Below, piece by piece: positions 22,751-34,536 of a DNA stretch of 64,000 nt. The notes beneath the pieces are model-generated. The model was not told the origin of the DNA. It did no database searches and worked only from the letters and a program-made list of their open reading frames with translations. Each line of letters starts with the position of its first letter. Within the stretch, counting starts at the first letter, position 1. The stretch is from Hybos culiciformis (lineage: Eukaryota > Arthropoda > Insecta > Diptera > Hybotidae), in assembly GCA_964007475.1 (NCBI GenBank), contig OZ023273.1, positions 18,179,922-18,243,921 of the forward strand, read 5' to 3'. The position numbers and the translations under genes are program-made.

Positions 22751-23867
22751 CTGAAGTTCTTTGGGATTCACTAATTAAATTTGAACCTTCTTCTAGTGCT
22801 TCTCCAACAAATTGTTGATGCTCTGTTAATTTTAACATAAAATGTTCGTTTTCATGAAATTTTTGTTTAGCTGTGGTAAAATCAACTGGTTCTTCGACAT
22901 CCCGAGATAAAATTTCCTCGTCTTCCAATAATAAAGCTAAAACTGATTCTAATGCAGCTTGATAACTGTTAATCTCGATGGAAGCATTTGTTGCTGTTGA
23001 TAAAGGTCTTGATTTATCGGGAATAGGTAAAAAATCGCTTGCACTTGAATCATCAAATGTAATGTCAACAAAAGTTGATGCAGGTTGATCTATTTTCATG
23101 ACAGTAAATGTTTCACTTCGAGCAAGCTGCCTTTCAATACCGTCTCGCAAATCCTTTTCTAACAAAATTTCATCCAAGTCTGTTACATTTCCGGGATGGC
23201 AGGCTGTAGATTTTCCTGGATCATAACTTATTAGGTTGTCTCTTTCATCTTTTGGTAATTTTTCTTGAACTGAATTATTTGACTCAGATGGAATAATTTG
23301 TTCAAAGCTTTCAGAATGTTGAACTACATTTGGAATATTCTCGTTGGATTTTTTTGATTCAATTGCGTGATATAAACACATAACATACATTAAAATAGAT
23401 TTTTTATCCGGTTTATTAGTGTTAACATCTTCTGGATCTAAAAGTTGTTCAATATTTAAATAACGATCAGCTAAATCGAAAGCTAATTTAAGTCTAAAAT
23501 TTGGATGCTTTTTTAAGGCATTAGTCAAATCAAATTTTGGTATATTTTCATGTAAAATGAAAAGAAATGCACGTCCATCTGACCAACTTGTTGAAAAATC
23601 ATTAATCGCAAGGTCATGTGGTTCCGTAAACAGTTTTACCCAATTTAGTAGATTTTTCTCAATACCATTACTAGTACGAGTGTTAACTAGTTGACCATTA
23701 AATGATGATGCTATTAACCAGACTAGACCTAGCGTTAATTTTGGATTTCCTTCAACAATATCATCACTAGATATATTCACTAAACGTATTCCTTGTTCTT
23801 GTAAAACTTTTAATACTTTATTTAAATTATTAATGTGATGTACTCGCATACGTCCTTTTTCAGGTTT
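22751..23867 (-). CDS. Dys: dystrophin exon 3: rest of CH1, CH2 and hinge
   Basis: 1,117 bp, phase 0 in and phase 1 out. Starts KPEKGRMRVHHINNLNKVLK and includes GNPKLTLGLVW (end of CH1). CH2 follows from about residue 125, with SWSDGRAFLFILHENIPKF and the dystrophin signature LLDPEDVNTNKPDKKSILMY near residue 201. A hinge of about 150 residues follows (Ser/Asp rich), then the first repeat (FHENEHFMLKLTEHQQFVGE). Several normally constant positions of the actin-binding core differ (see findings). Confidence 0.93.
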
Positions 23868-24437
23868 CTAAAATGAAAGAAAATATAATAATTTTCATTG
23901 TAATATTAAAGTTATTTTAAACCATATTTAATTCTGATCATTCGATAAAAATTGTTTAATGTTTTTTTTTATATAATAAAGGTGATTCTGTTATTAACCT
24001 CATTATTGACTATCGGTGTGGAGATATCTATGTCTGTTAACTACGATTTGACTGAAACGCACGAATTTTTACGTAATTTAAAGACTTTTCACTGATACTA
24101 AGGAATTAAACTAATTTCACTAATACTAAGGGATTTCCCTAACTCGTCCAAGTCTACGCAATCTAAAACCGTGTTTTTCTCGCAATGCATCTACATAAAG
24201 CTTATTGAAGTGTACATGCGGGTCTAATCTAAACATTTCATGTCCTTATGAACTTTGTATATAACGTTATGGGAATAAAGTATAATCTACTATGTACTTA
24301 ACAACATTAATTAGATAAGTACTTAATTGAAAAACAAGAAGCTGAAACTTATAGGGGGTAAACACTTCTTGTGACTCAAAAATCAGAAAAAAATATGATG
24401 AAATAAATTATTAAAATTAACATTATTATGAACTTAC
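23868..24437. other. Dys intron 2
   Basis: 570 bp. The stretch 24,000-24,260 is less A+T rich than usual and repeats 'TTTCACT(G/A)ATACTAAGG' in tandem, which suggests an old repeat fragment. No exon frame fits the flanking phases. Confidence 0.4.
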
Positions 24438-24592
24438 CAACTGTGTATTTGTTAAAGTTCCTAATAACACTAACAATTTATGTCCATCTTTTAAATCCAC
24501 AAATAAATCTTTGACATGTGGTGTATTGGTTTTTGTCAAATGCGAATTAATCCATTTAGTAAATGTCTTTTTCTGGATATCTTGTCGTTCGT
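24438..24592 (-). CDS. Dys: dystrophin exon 2: common exon starting CH1
   Basis: 155 bp; acceptor AATTTCAG, phase 1 in, phase 0 out (TTG|GTAAGT). Encodes [19 protein letters not shown] then [16 protein letters not shown], the first half of the N-terminal actin-binding CH domain. Both short first exons end in a G that completes the Asp codon (G+AC), so both produce the same continuation. Dystrophin and utrophin share 'VQKKTFTKW' at this place. Confidence 0.95.
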
Positions 24593-27500
24593 CTGAAATT
24601 AAAAAAAGAATCTTATTCAGTAAAATCATAATTGCAATTAGAATTTTTATAATGATACCCTTAGATTGTTGGACTGATCGCAATTTAATATTTACTATTT
24701 CCATATTAATATTTAAGTTCAGTAATTTTAAATGGGGAGAAAAATTCCAATATTTAATGTTTATTATACTTTTTAAAGAATAAATTTTAATACAAAAACT
24801 TCATCAGAACAAAAAAAAAGTCTTTTCGGAGTGACTGAAAATACAGTATTGGTATTAATTAATAATAATCATTTAAAGATTATGACGAAAATTATGGATG
24901 TTGTAACATTGTAATGTGAAATATACTTAATATGTAATAATCATAAAATTATTACGAGAACCGATTATTAGCTTATTCTTATAAATTCATTAAAATATAT
25001 TATTCGCTTAAGATTAATTTTACAGAAATTTTTAATCTCCCCTTTAAAATGGACTTTTGTAATGAGCTGAGGATACTTTGTGTTTTTTTTCTACCTACCT
25101 AGTTATAAAAAAGCTATAATGAAGAGAGATAGATTATCAATAGTTTATATCGCTATAAAGAAATGTAAGTAAGTTTAATCGAAACGAAACAAAGTAACTA
25201 AGTACTTATTTTAGTTAACTGTGTTGTTTCACAAGGAAAGTAGTTAGAATTCATTTTTCTTCAACCTATTTTTAAGTGAACTACCCGATGTATTGAAGTC
25301 TCCAGCCTTACAGCTTTGTAATTGTACAGATTCATTCAATGAATGACGTAATATTTTAAATACAAATAACTGATGTATAAATAAATAATAATAAAGAAAC
25401 AAATGATTATAAATTAATTTATATTATTTATAAGCTGAGAATAAAATTAATAGGAGATGTATTACATACTTAATTAAGTAAGTACTATAGATTATAGACA
25501 TTATAAAATTATAGGGAAACTAAAAATTACTAATTAATTATGAAGTATTCAAGAAAGATACATGCATATGAAAAATGTAAAATATTGTTTTTAATATTAG
25601 CACTCACAACAAAAATACATCCATATATATAATAAAATAATGTGTTATTGAATGACTAAGTAAGTTATAACATTACTTGTACTTTCTTTTTTAAATATTT
25701 TGAATCAGCTGTCTCAACCAAATATTATAATGCGTAGACATTAATAATTGTGTTTACTTGGAACAAACTACCAAGTCAAACGGATTTAGTAACTCAGCAT
25801 TAGAAACTTCCTAAACAAATTCACGTTTAACATAATAAAAAATAAAAATTTTGGAATATATATAAAAGATATGTATTAGAATATACCTAGATACATGCTT
25901 TTGCGTGTACTTAGTTGTTAGTAGATACAAAAAGGTTGGTCCATAAATACCTCGATAAATACTGTCGGATTTATCAAAGAAAAATAACATTAATAGACTT
26001 AGTTAATGAAATGATGTAATTTTTACAAACTAATGTCATTATAAATTTCATTAAATGCATTATAATTTTTACTTATTTTTAATAACTCTAAATCAATGTC
26101 ATATTAAGAAATTATTATTATTCATATAATTTTGCGACAAATTTGCCCGACTGATAAATGTTTTAAATCCTTTCATCGAGCCGAAATAAATTTAATTTCG
26201 ATTTGTAAGTTTTTTTGAAGAAAAGCGAGCTTTTGTTTTAATTTTATGAATACCAATATTAATATAACATTCTAATATATAGAACCATCCATCTTCAGAT
26301 ATAAAATTTTTTGACTCCGCAACGGTTTCAAATCAATCCACAAAGTCCACAATGTTCATTATCAGAGAACAATAATAAAATTTCTTTTTTCTCAAAATTC
26401 AAGTGTATGTTCAATTATTTTTCCATCCATATAACATATCTACTATGTTTAGTTTGATAATAAACTGTATAAGAATAAAGAATTTTAAATAAAAAAACAT
26501 TTAAGCCAACTTTTTTTAATTTTTTTTAATTAAGTATTATTCAGTATGCATATTTTTTGATAATTTTTTCATACTGATGACGGCGACGGCCGACGCAACG
26601 TATCTCATTCAAATGATGTGTTCATGGCCTTAATAGATTTTATCAACAGTCTACGCAGTAAAGTTTATATCTTTTATGGGAGATTTTTACTGAAATAATA
26701 AGTAAGTATGTAGATACATTGGTTGTTTATAATATTTATTTGAAATGCGAATCAATAAATAATTGTTTTCAATTAAATAAAACATACACATAATAGAAAT
26801 ATTTATAATGTATAAAATTGTTGTAGTGCATACATAAGTATAGTAATAAAAAGATAAAAAATTAAATGATACTGTCTACTTAATAATAAAAATAATAATA
26901 AAATACATATTTCAATAAGAAATGCGTGCCAATATAGAAAAATCTGTTAATTGAAATTATTGGTATTGATTTTTCCGAGGATTTTTCAATACTAAGAAAA
27001 AGTGGAGGAAAAAGTGAATTTCTTGTGGGGAAACATGAGTGAAGAATCCACGATTTCACAGACATCTATGTACAGATTTCAAGTTTTCTCTTACGTAATT
27101 TATCTAAATATATCTGAAGTCTGCTAGTTGCAAGGTTGCGAGTTGCGGGCGGGTTCCAAGGAATAAAAGCTCAGTGGTGCGATTTCAGAGTTATAATATA
27201 ATTAATACAAACTAAGAATTTTATTATTATCAAGTTAATAAAAAAAATACGTCATATGTATAGACTTTTTTATCATAATTCATTTTGACTTTCATACTAT
27301 AATTTTATCTCATACTGTACATATACTTATTACACTTTATTTTGTTGATAATTTCTTTTTCAATTATTTCATTGTGTGTATATACTTAATATATGTACAG
27401 CTAATTTTACATAGCGCACACAAACACATAACACAATTTAAAACAATTTTATTATATTTAATGAATACATATATGTGCATAGTTGTTTAAACCGGCCGCT

Positions 27501-30500
27501 ACAATTGTTTATAAACATAAAAAATTTGTAAAAAATATTCTCTATAAGTAAATGAATTGAATGAAACTTATAATAATTTGATATTGGTAAGTATATAATG
27601 TAATTTTTCCTTTTTTTAACTAAGTATTGTATAATATGTTAATATAGTTATTATAACTATAAACAATAATTGTACTGTATAACATTGTAATATATCGCTG
27701 GTGTTATCCGGAGGCATGATTTTTACTTTATATCGTTTTTGTGTTCCCCAAACTCTTAAATCATAATCAAATCAATATCATACATAAGTCTCGACATAAG
27801 TTGTAGTTAAGTTACAAACTTATTGTCTCTATTAAAATTCTAATTCCAAAATTTTAAATACTTTGTAGAAAAAGTTGGGAAATTCCATAAGTATATATAT
27901 ACTTAAAACTAAGAAATTTCTAATCGGGAATTTGCAAATTTATTCTAAATCGCCCATATACTCATCATGTTGAAATAATTCGATTATGCAAACGAAAATA
28001 TTTTAAAATAAAAATTAATTAAGTATAACGTCGGTTTGCAGGAAGAAATGACCAACCCCCAAAATCAAGTTTATCGCATTAAGTGTTACATTTTTCTTAT
28101 GTTTTCAATTCATTTTTGAATTTGGAAGAATGCTGAACCTGAAATTTATGTGGTATGCAAACATCTGACTTCAAGTGTTTTTAAAATTGCATTTATCAGA
28201 AACTATAAAATTCAATTTGGACATTTATTCCTCCCAATCAAAATGTTTGAAATCTTAATAAGGTTCGATATTAATATATACCAAGTATATATTCGCTTTA
28301 AGTAAATTATCATTTTCTATACAGGCTTCGGAACCGTTGTGTACATAGAACCGGGCGGGATATTAATATACTTAAAGTAGTTATATAAGCTAACATTTTT
28401 AATTTATACACATCTAAGTAAGTAAAATTGTATTCTCCGTTATATCATTCATGTATAAAAATAATCGAATAATATTCACCAGTAAGTAATATACATAGTT
28501 ACTTATATAAAAAATTATAGGTAGAAAATATTTTATTTGTTAGTTTTTTTTTCAATGAAAGAATTATAGTTAGACGACATTCATAATCAAAATGTGCAAT
28601 ATTTTTCCCATTCATTCATTCTATTTGCTTATCGCGTATCGTAAGTTTTTATTCTCAAATAGGCATAAAATTTATTATTTCCAAATTGAAAGAATTTAAG
28701 TTATTTAATTAAATTAGGAAGCAAAATAATCGAATATAAAGGTTATTGGCATTAAAAGTCATAATTGCTCAATTTTATTGAGAAAACAAAAATATTTATT
28801 TTTAAAAAAATTAAAAAAAAAGAAAATAAATTCAATTAAAATTCAAATAATCGCTTCACATAATGGAAATACGATTTTAAAATAAATATCGTTGAACTTA
28901 AAAGAAATACTTTCTTATATGTACTGAATTGTTAAGAACTACCTAACTACTTGTAGTTAACTTAATTTTTAAATTGATGACGTACCTGCTTAGGTCGAAC
29001 CGATATTTAATAAAATTTTCTGACATTGATTGAGGCTAAGTAAATAAGTTAGGAGAAATAAGTAATCATATCGAGATATAAACTATGAACTACTCTTATT
29101 TAAGTTTCAAATCATAAGAAAATCAAAAAAGTTTGAAGCAATTTATACTTATTCATTCACAGAAACTATATATGTACCTAAATACGAGTACAATTGAGAA
29201 TTATAAGTAAATACCGAGGTAAATACTTATATATAAATTAAGCTAAGTACTCCTTTGACCTAATTTACTGATCGAAGTTATATTGTTCTAAAGAGAAATA
29301 AGATTATTTTATTTAAATTTGAGTATAAGTAACTTTTTTTTGCGCGAATAAAATCAACATGGTTCTCGAAGTCTAAAAATTTTTATCAACATGAACTCTT
29401 TTGTATAATGTTTATCGTGAACTAAGTACATATTATAACCTGCACAATATTAAAAGAAATGAAAATAAAACAAAAAATAAAAAGTTGCGTATTTTGTTTA
29501 TTGATTTAATCATAAGGTTACTACTTCATATTGATTAATAGAATTTATTGAATATTTTTAATGGTTCAATAAATTAGTATAAACATAGAGCATAAGTATA
29601 GTTCATTTTCAATGTGAAAATTTTTATTTCATGGTTTTATATACTTAATATAATTTTGATACGCATGATTTTTCAAATTTAATAAGCGTTCTAAACGCTT
29701 TTTATACATTTTGTGTTCAAAGAAAAATAAAAATTATTAAATCAACTATTATTTTCTGAAAATAATTCAGTTCCATATACTAACATAACATGTATATTTA
29801 ACTCTCGATTTAACTAATTAATGATTGGAATTGAAAAGAGATTTCACAATCTTTATTTATCAGAATAAAATTTTTTTTAATTCAATTTCAGTTTTCTAAA
29901 AAAGAGATATAAATACTTAAAATAGAAATTCGAATAACAATATAATCAAATCAAAATTTCAATAAAAAATATAAAAAAATCTTACGGAAGAAAACCATAA
30001 TTTTTTATTCTAATTAAGTATATTTTGAAGTGAAAAGATAAGAGAAAAATTTCCAATGATATTCATTAATATTTCAATAATAAATTCCCGAAAAAAAAAC
30101 CATTCAGTAAATTTTAATAATCTTTAACATTTACATTTTACATTTAAAAGTGATTATGAAATTTTTAATTGATTTTATATAAACTTAATATAATTTGGTC
30201 CCACAATTTCTACGATCTTGTTTTCATTCTTATTTATAGTAGGTAGATATACTTATAATATAGTTTAGAACTTTTCTAAAAAAATTTAACTATAATACTT
30301 ATTGGCTTAGTAGAAGTTTTATAAATAAATCAAGTTCTATAATAAATAAAATTGCCAAATTTATTTAGAAGTTCGAAACAATATTCACCGAAATCCACTA
30401 CTTAGTTTAACATCATTCGTAACAAAATAAAATTGCTCCCAATACACAATTATGGAACACATTATGAATTTATAAAAAAAAAAAAAATAGTATAATTTAA

Positions 30501-30504
30501 CAAC
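24593..30504. other. Dys intron downstream of first exon A
   Basis: 5.9 kb. No further exon was supported. The region shows frequent AAGTAAGTA/TACTTACTT words. An AG|GTACGT juxtaposition on the minus strand at 28,985/28,986 resembles a weak recursive splice site. Small less AT-rich islands occur near 26,580 and 27,120-27,180 but have no recognisable content. Confidence 0.45.
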
Positions 30505-30526
30505 CTGGTTCATCTGTTGATGCCAT
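30505..30526 (-). CDS. Dys: dystrophin alternative first coding exon A
   Basis: ATG GCA TCA ACA GAT GAA CCA G followed by donor GTTGTT, giving MASTDEP plus one base. Splicing to exon 2 gives [16 protein letters not shown] in frame. The layout of a very short first exon leading directly to the CH1 start mirrors the promoter-specific first exons of vertebrate full-length dystrophin. The donor is weaker than that of exon B. Confidence 0.7.
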
Positions 30527-31967
30527 AGTGATGAAAACGTGTTCAAGTTAGAAGTTTTTCAAAAATATATTCTTATCATAAAAACAAAATTATAAATGAT
30601 TCACAGTATTTGTTATCTAACTTCTTATCTTTTATAAGGTATTTTATTTTGTAAACAAATAATTCATTTTACATAATATACCATACAGCATATCGCAGTG
30701 TAAGGTCTGTTTTTGATAATAAATAGGTGTATTATATATATAATTTTTTATTATATATTAAAATATAAGTTAGAACTTAAGTAAATATTTGTTTGTTTTT
30801 TTTTATGAAAAAAAAAACCGGGGAAAAAAATCATAAAATAATAATGACGACTTTAATTAAAAAAAAAAGCGCGCGAAATACTCCCAACTATTCTATTCGA
30901 AGTCACGTGAATAACTACTTAATAAAAATTCTAAAACTGTTTCATATAAAATGTATGACGAAAAATAAAAAAATATAAGAAAATTGAGAAACTTTATTTT
31001 AAAGTTCAGAACTTGTGGTTATTGAGGGATTTTATTTTATTATTATTATTATTATTTAAATAAATATATATGCAAGTAAATGATTTTGATATATAAGTAA
31101 TATTATTTTGAAAAAGTATTAAATTTTTTGGGATTTTATTTCAAATAGTACAAGCATAATTGTATGTATATAACTAGTATTATAGTCAGTCACCATCACA
31201 AGTAGTCACTGAATACTTTCAATTTTTTAAAATGAGAGAGTGGTTCAAATTTTCTTAAATTTGATTTAAATAGTTACTTATAACTCATGTTACTACATGA
31301 TATAGATACATAGTATATAAAAAATTCTTTTTAAAAGTTCTATTTTTTTTTAATTGTTGCAAATTAAACAATTTATCATTGATTAACAACAATTAACAAA
31401 CCATGATAAAAAAAACTATTAAAAAAAATAGAATTTAACTAAATTTTGCATACTTATCAACTTACAGAAATTTCTGTTTAAAAGATTTATATACTTAGTT
31501 ATTAAATATTCGAAGATTGGCAGACTTTTTTTTGTAACAAAAAAAGTGCAATAAGCAAATAACTATGATTTTATTTTTATAGACGATAGAATAATTGATT
31601 TACCCTAATTGAAGTTTAAAGCTGAAATAAGTAAACCTCGAAATAAACTAAATAATACGTCTACAAAAATTACTATAGTTATAACAAAATTTGGCATTAA
31701 GTAATGAAAAAAGTTTTATGTCAAGTGAAAAAAAAACAGAAAAAAACAATGAAAACATATTTCCTGGAATTACTAATACACGACTTATATCTTTTTTCAT
31801 GACTTTTGTCAGCATCAGCAAAAATCGAGGCAAAAATATTCACAGACAATCCCACATTTTATTTAGTTTTTTTGTACTTAGTTCCAAGAAAAATAATTAA
31901 ACAATCCGTTTTTAAGGAAAATTTGCACATAAATAGATACGGAATGGATTCATCCACGGACAAACCA
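30527..31967. other. upstream of exon A, intron of isoform B
   Basis: The 5' UTR and promoter of isoform A should lie here, but I recognise no core promoter motif. The rest is AT-rich intron up to the foldback element. Confidence 0.4.
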
Positions 31968-31978
31968 CTTACTTTTAT
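31968..31978. repeat. left target-site duplication of foldback element
   Basis: CTTACTTTTAT, repeated at 37,342-37,352 directly after the right end of the element. Foldback and Mutator-like elements make duplications of about 9-11 bp. Confidence 0.65.
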
Positions 31979-32214
31979 ATCGGTGTGAAGTTAGCAACGA
32001 AAGTTATCCACGATTTTCTAGCAACATGTTGCGCAACATGTTGCTATCAGCAACGATTTCTATCCACGAATTTTTGAAAAAAATACTTATTGGAAAGTCA
32101 TGGTCATCCACGATTTTTTAGCAACATGTTGCGCGACATTTTAAGTTGGCAATGAATTATTAAATTACCAACCACGAATATTTAAAATTTTTTAAAGAGT
32201 GTTTTGAAAAGTCA

Positions 32215-34050
32215 GCCACGAATTTTGTATTGAAATTTTTTACACTAGCAACGAATTTTTTTTTACAAGAATTTTTTAAGCTAGCAACGAATTTTTTTAA
32301 AGAGTATTTCTGAAAGTCAGCCACGATTTTTATATCGAAATTTTTTACACTAGCAACGAATTTTTTTTTTACAAGAATTTTGAAAGCTAGCAACGAATTT
32401 TTTAAAGAATATTTCTGAAAGTCAGCCACGATTTTTATATCGAAATTTTTTACACTAGCAACGAATTTTTTTTTACAAGAATTTTGAAAGCTAGCAACGA
32501 ATTTGTTTAAAGAGTATTTCTGAAAGTCAGCCACGATTTTTATATCGATATTTTTTACACTAGCAACGAATTTTTTTTTTTACAAGAATTTTGAAAGCTA
32601 GCAACGAATTTTTTTAAAGAATATTTCTGAAAGTCAGCCACGATTTTTATATCGAAATTTTTTACACTAGCAACGAATTTTTTTTTACAAGAATTTTGAA
32701 AGCTAGCAACGAATTTGTTTAAAGAGTATTTCTGAAAGTCAGCCACGATTTTTATATCGAAATTTTTTACACTAGCAACGAATTTTTTTTTTACAAGAAT
32801 TTTGAAAGCTAGCAACGAATTTTTTAAAGAATATTTCTGAAAGTCAGCCACGATTTTTGTATCGAAATTTTTTACACTAGCAACGAATTTTTTTTACAAG
32901 AATTTTTTAAGCTAGCAACGAATTTTTTTAAAGAGTATTTCTGAAAGTCAGCCACGATTTTTATATCGAAATTTTTTACACTAGCAACGAATTTTTTTTT
33001 TACAAGAATTTTGAAAGCTAGCAACGAATTTTTTAAAGAATATTTCTGAAAGTCAGCCACGATTTTTATATCGAAATTTTTTACACTAGCAACGAATTTT
33101 TTTTTTACAAGAATTTTGAAAGCTAGCAACGAATTTTTTTAAAGAGTATTTCTGAAAGTCAGCCACGATTTTTATATCGAAATTTTTTACACTAGCAACG
33201 AATTTTTTTTTTTACAAGAATTTTGAAAGCTAGCAACGAATTTTTTAAAGAATATTTCTGAAAGTCAGCCACGATTTTTATATCGAAATTTTTTACACTA
33301 GCAACGAATTTTTTTTTACAAGAATTTTGAAAGCTAGCAACGAATTTTTTTAAAGAATATTTCTGAAAGTCAGCCACGATTTTTGTATCGAAATTTTTTA
33401 CACTAGCAACGAATTTTTTTTTTACAAGAATTTTGAAAGCTAGCAACGAATTTTTTAAAGAATATTTCTGAAAGTCAGCCACGATTTTTATATCGAAATT
33501 TTTTACACTAGCAACGAATTTTTTTTTTACAAGAATTTTGAAAGCTAGCAACGAATTTTTTTAAAGAGTATTTCTGAAAGTCAGCCACGATTTTTATATC
33601 GAAATTTTTTACACTAGCAACGAATTTTTTTTTTTACAAGAATTTTGAAAGCTAGCAACGAATTTTTTTAAAGAGTATTTCTGAAAGTCAGCCACGATTT
33701 TTATATCGAAATTTTTTACACTAGCAACGAATTTTTTTTTTACAAGAATTTTGAAAGCTAGCAACGAATTTTTTAAAGAATATTTCTGAAAGTCAGCCAC
33801 GATTTTTATATCGAAATTTTTTACACTAGCAACGAATTTTTTTTTTACAAGAATTTTGAAAGCTAGCAACGAATTTTTTTAAAGAGTATTTCTGAAAGTC
33901 AGCCACGATTTTTATATCGAAATTTTTTACACTAGCAACGAATTTTTTTTTTACAAGAATTTTGAAAGCTAGAAACGAATTTTTTTAAAGAATATTTCTG
34001 AAAGTCAGCCACGATTTTTGTATCGAAATTTTTTACACTAGCAACGAATT
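32215..34050. repeat. foldback left arm, ~18 tandem units of ~106 bp
   Basis: Each unit carries one CAGCCACGATTTTTATATCG segment and two AGCAACGAATT segments separated by T runs and ACAAGAATTTTGAAAGCT. Units differ by a few bases, alternating for example GAGTATTTCTG and GAATATTTCTG, and by homopolymer length. Confidence 0.9.
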
Positions 34051-34536
34051 TAAAATTCTTATTTTTTAAAACTTTTTTATTTTTATCTCAGCCAATGTTT
34101 TTGTACACAAGAATCTCTAAAAATTATAGTAGTAACTCTCATTTGTCTTGAATTTTAGTTCTGAAAACAAGAAATAATCAAAAAACTCGAATAGATTTAA
34201 AAGCTTATTTCCCAACACACTGTGAAGTGTTATTATTGGGAAATATGCCTATATAATTGATATTAATTAAAACTGAAATTAACAAAATTTTCTTATTATT
34301 TCAGTTTTAATTAATATCAATTATATAGGCATATTTCCCAATAATAACAATCCATAGTGTGTTGGGAAATAAGCTTTTAAATCGATTCTAGTTTTATTGA
34401 TTATTATTTGTTTTCAGAACTAAAATTCAAGACAAATGAGAGTTACTTCAATAATTTTTAGAGATTCTTGTGTACAAAAACATTGGCTGAGATAAAAAAA
34501 AAAGTTTCTTAAATTAAAATTTAAAATTCGGTGCTA

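Noticed and set aside
24438..24592. Beta-spectrin, MACF/dystonin or nesprin as the identity of the CH-domain gene
   Set aside because: These also have tandem CH domains, but the short first exons, LLDPEDV...PDKKSILMY, MVLLNERWETLRV and SEIKSDIETTIKTG segments match dystrophin specifically.
26880..27065. 61-codon frame starting MSVKSWILHSC
   Set aside because: No family resemblance, ends in Tyr/Phe from AT repeats, and no compatible splice phase.
28981..28990. Second recursive splice site (AG|GTACGT)
   Set aside because: The core dinucleotides are present, but the upstream tract is not pyrimidine rich and the donor is weaker, so I did not annotate it separately.
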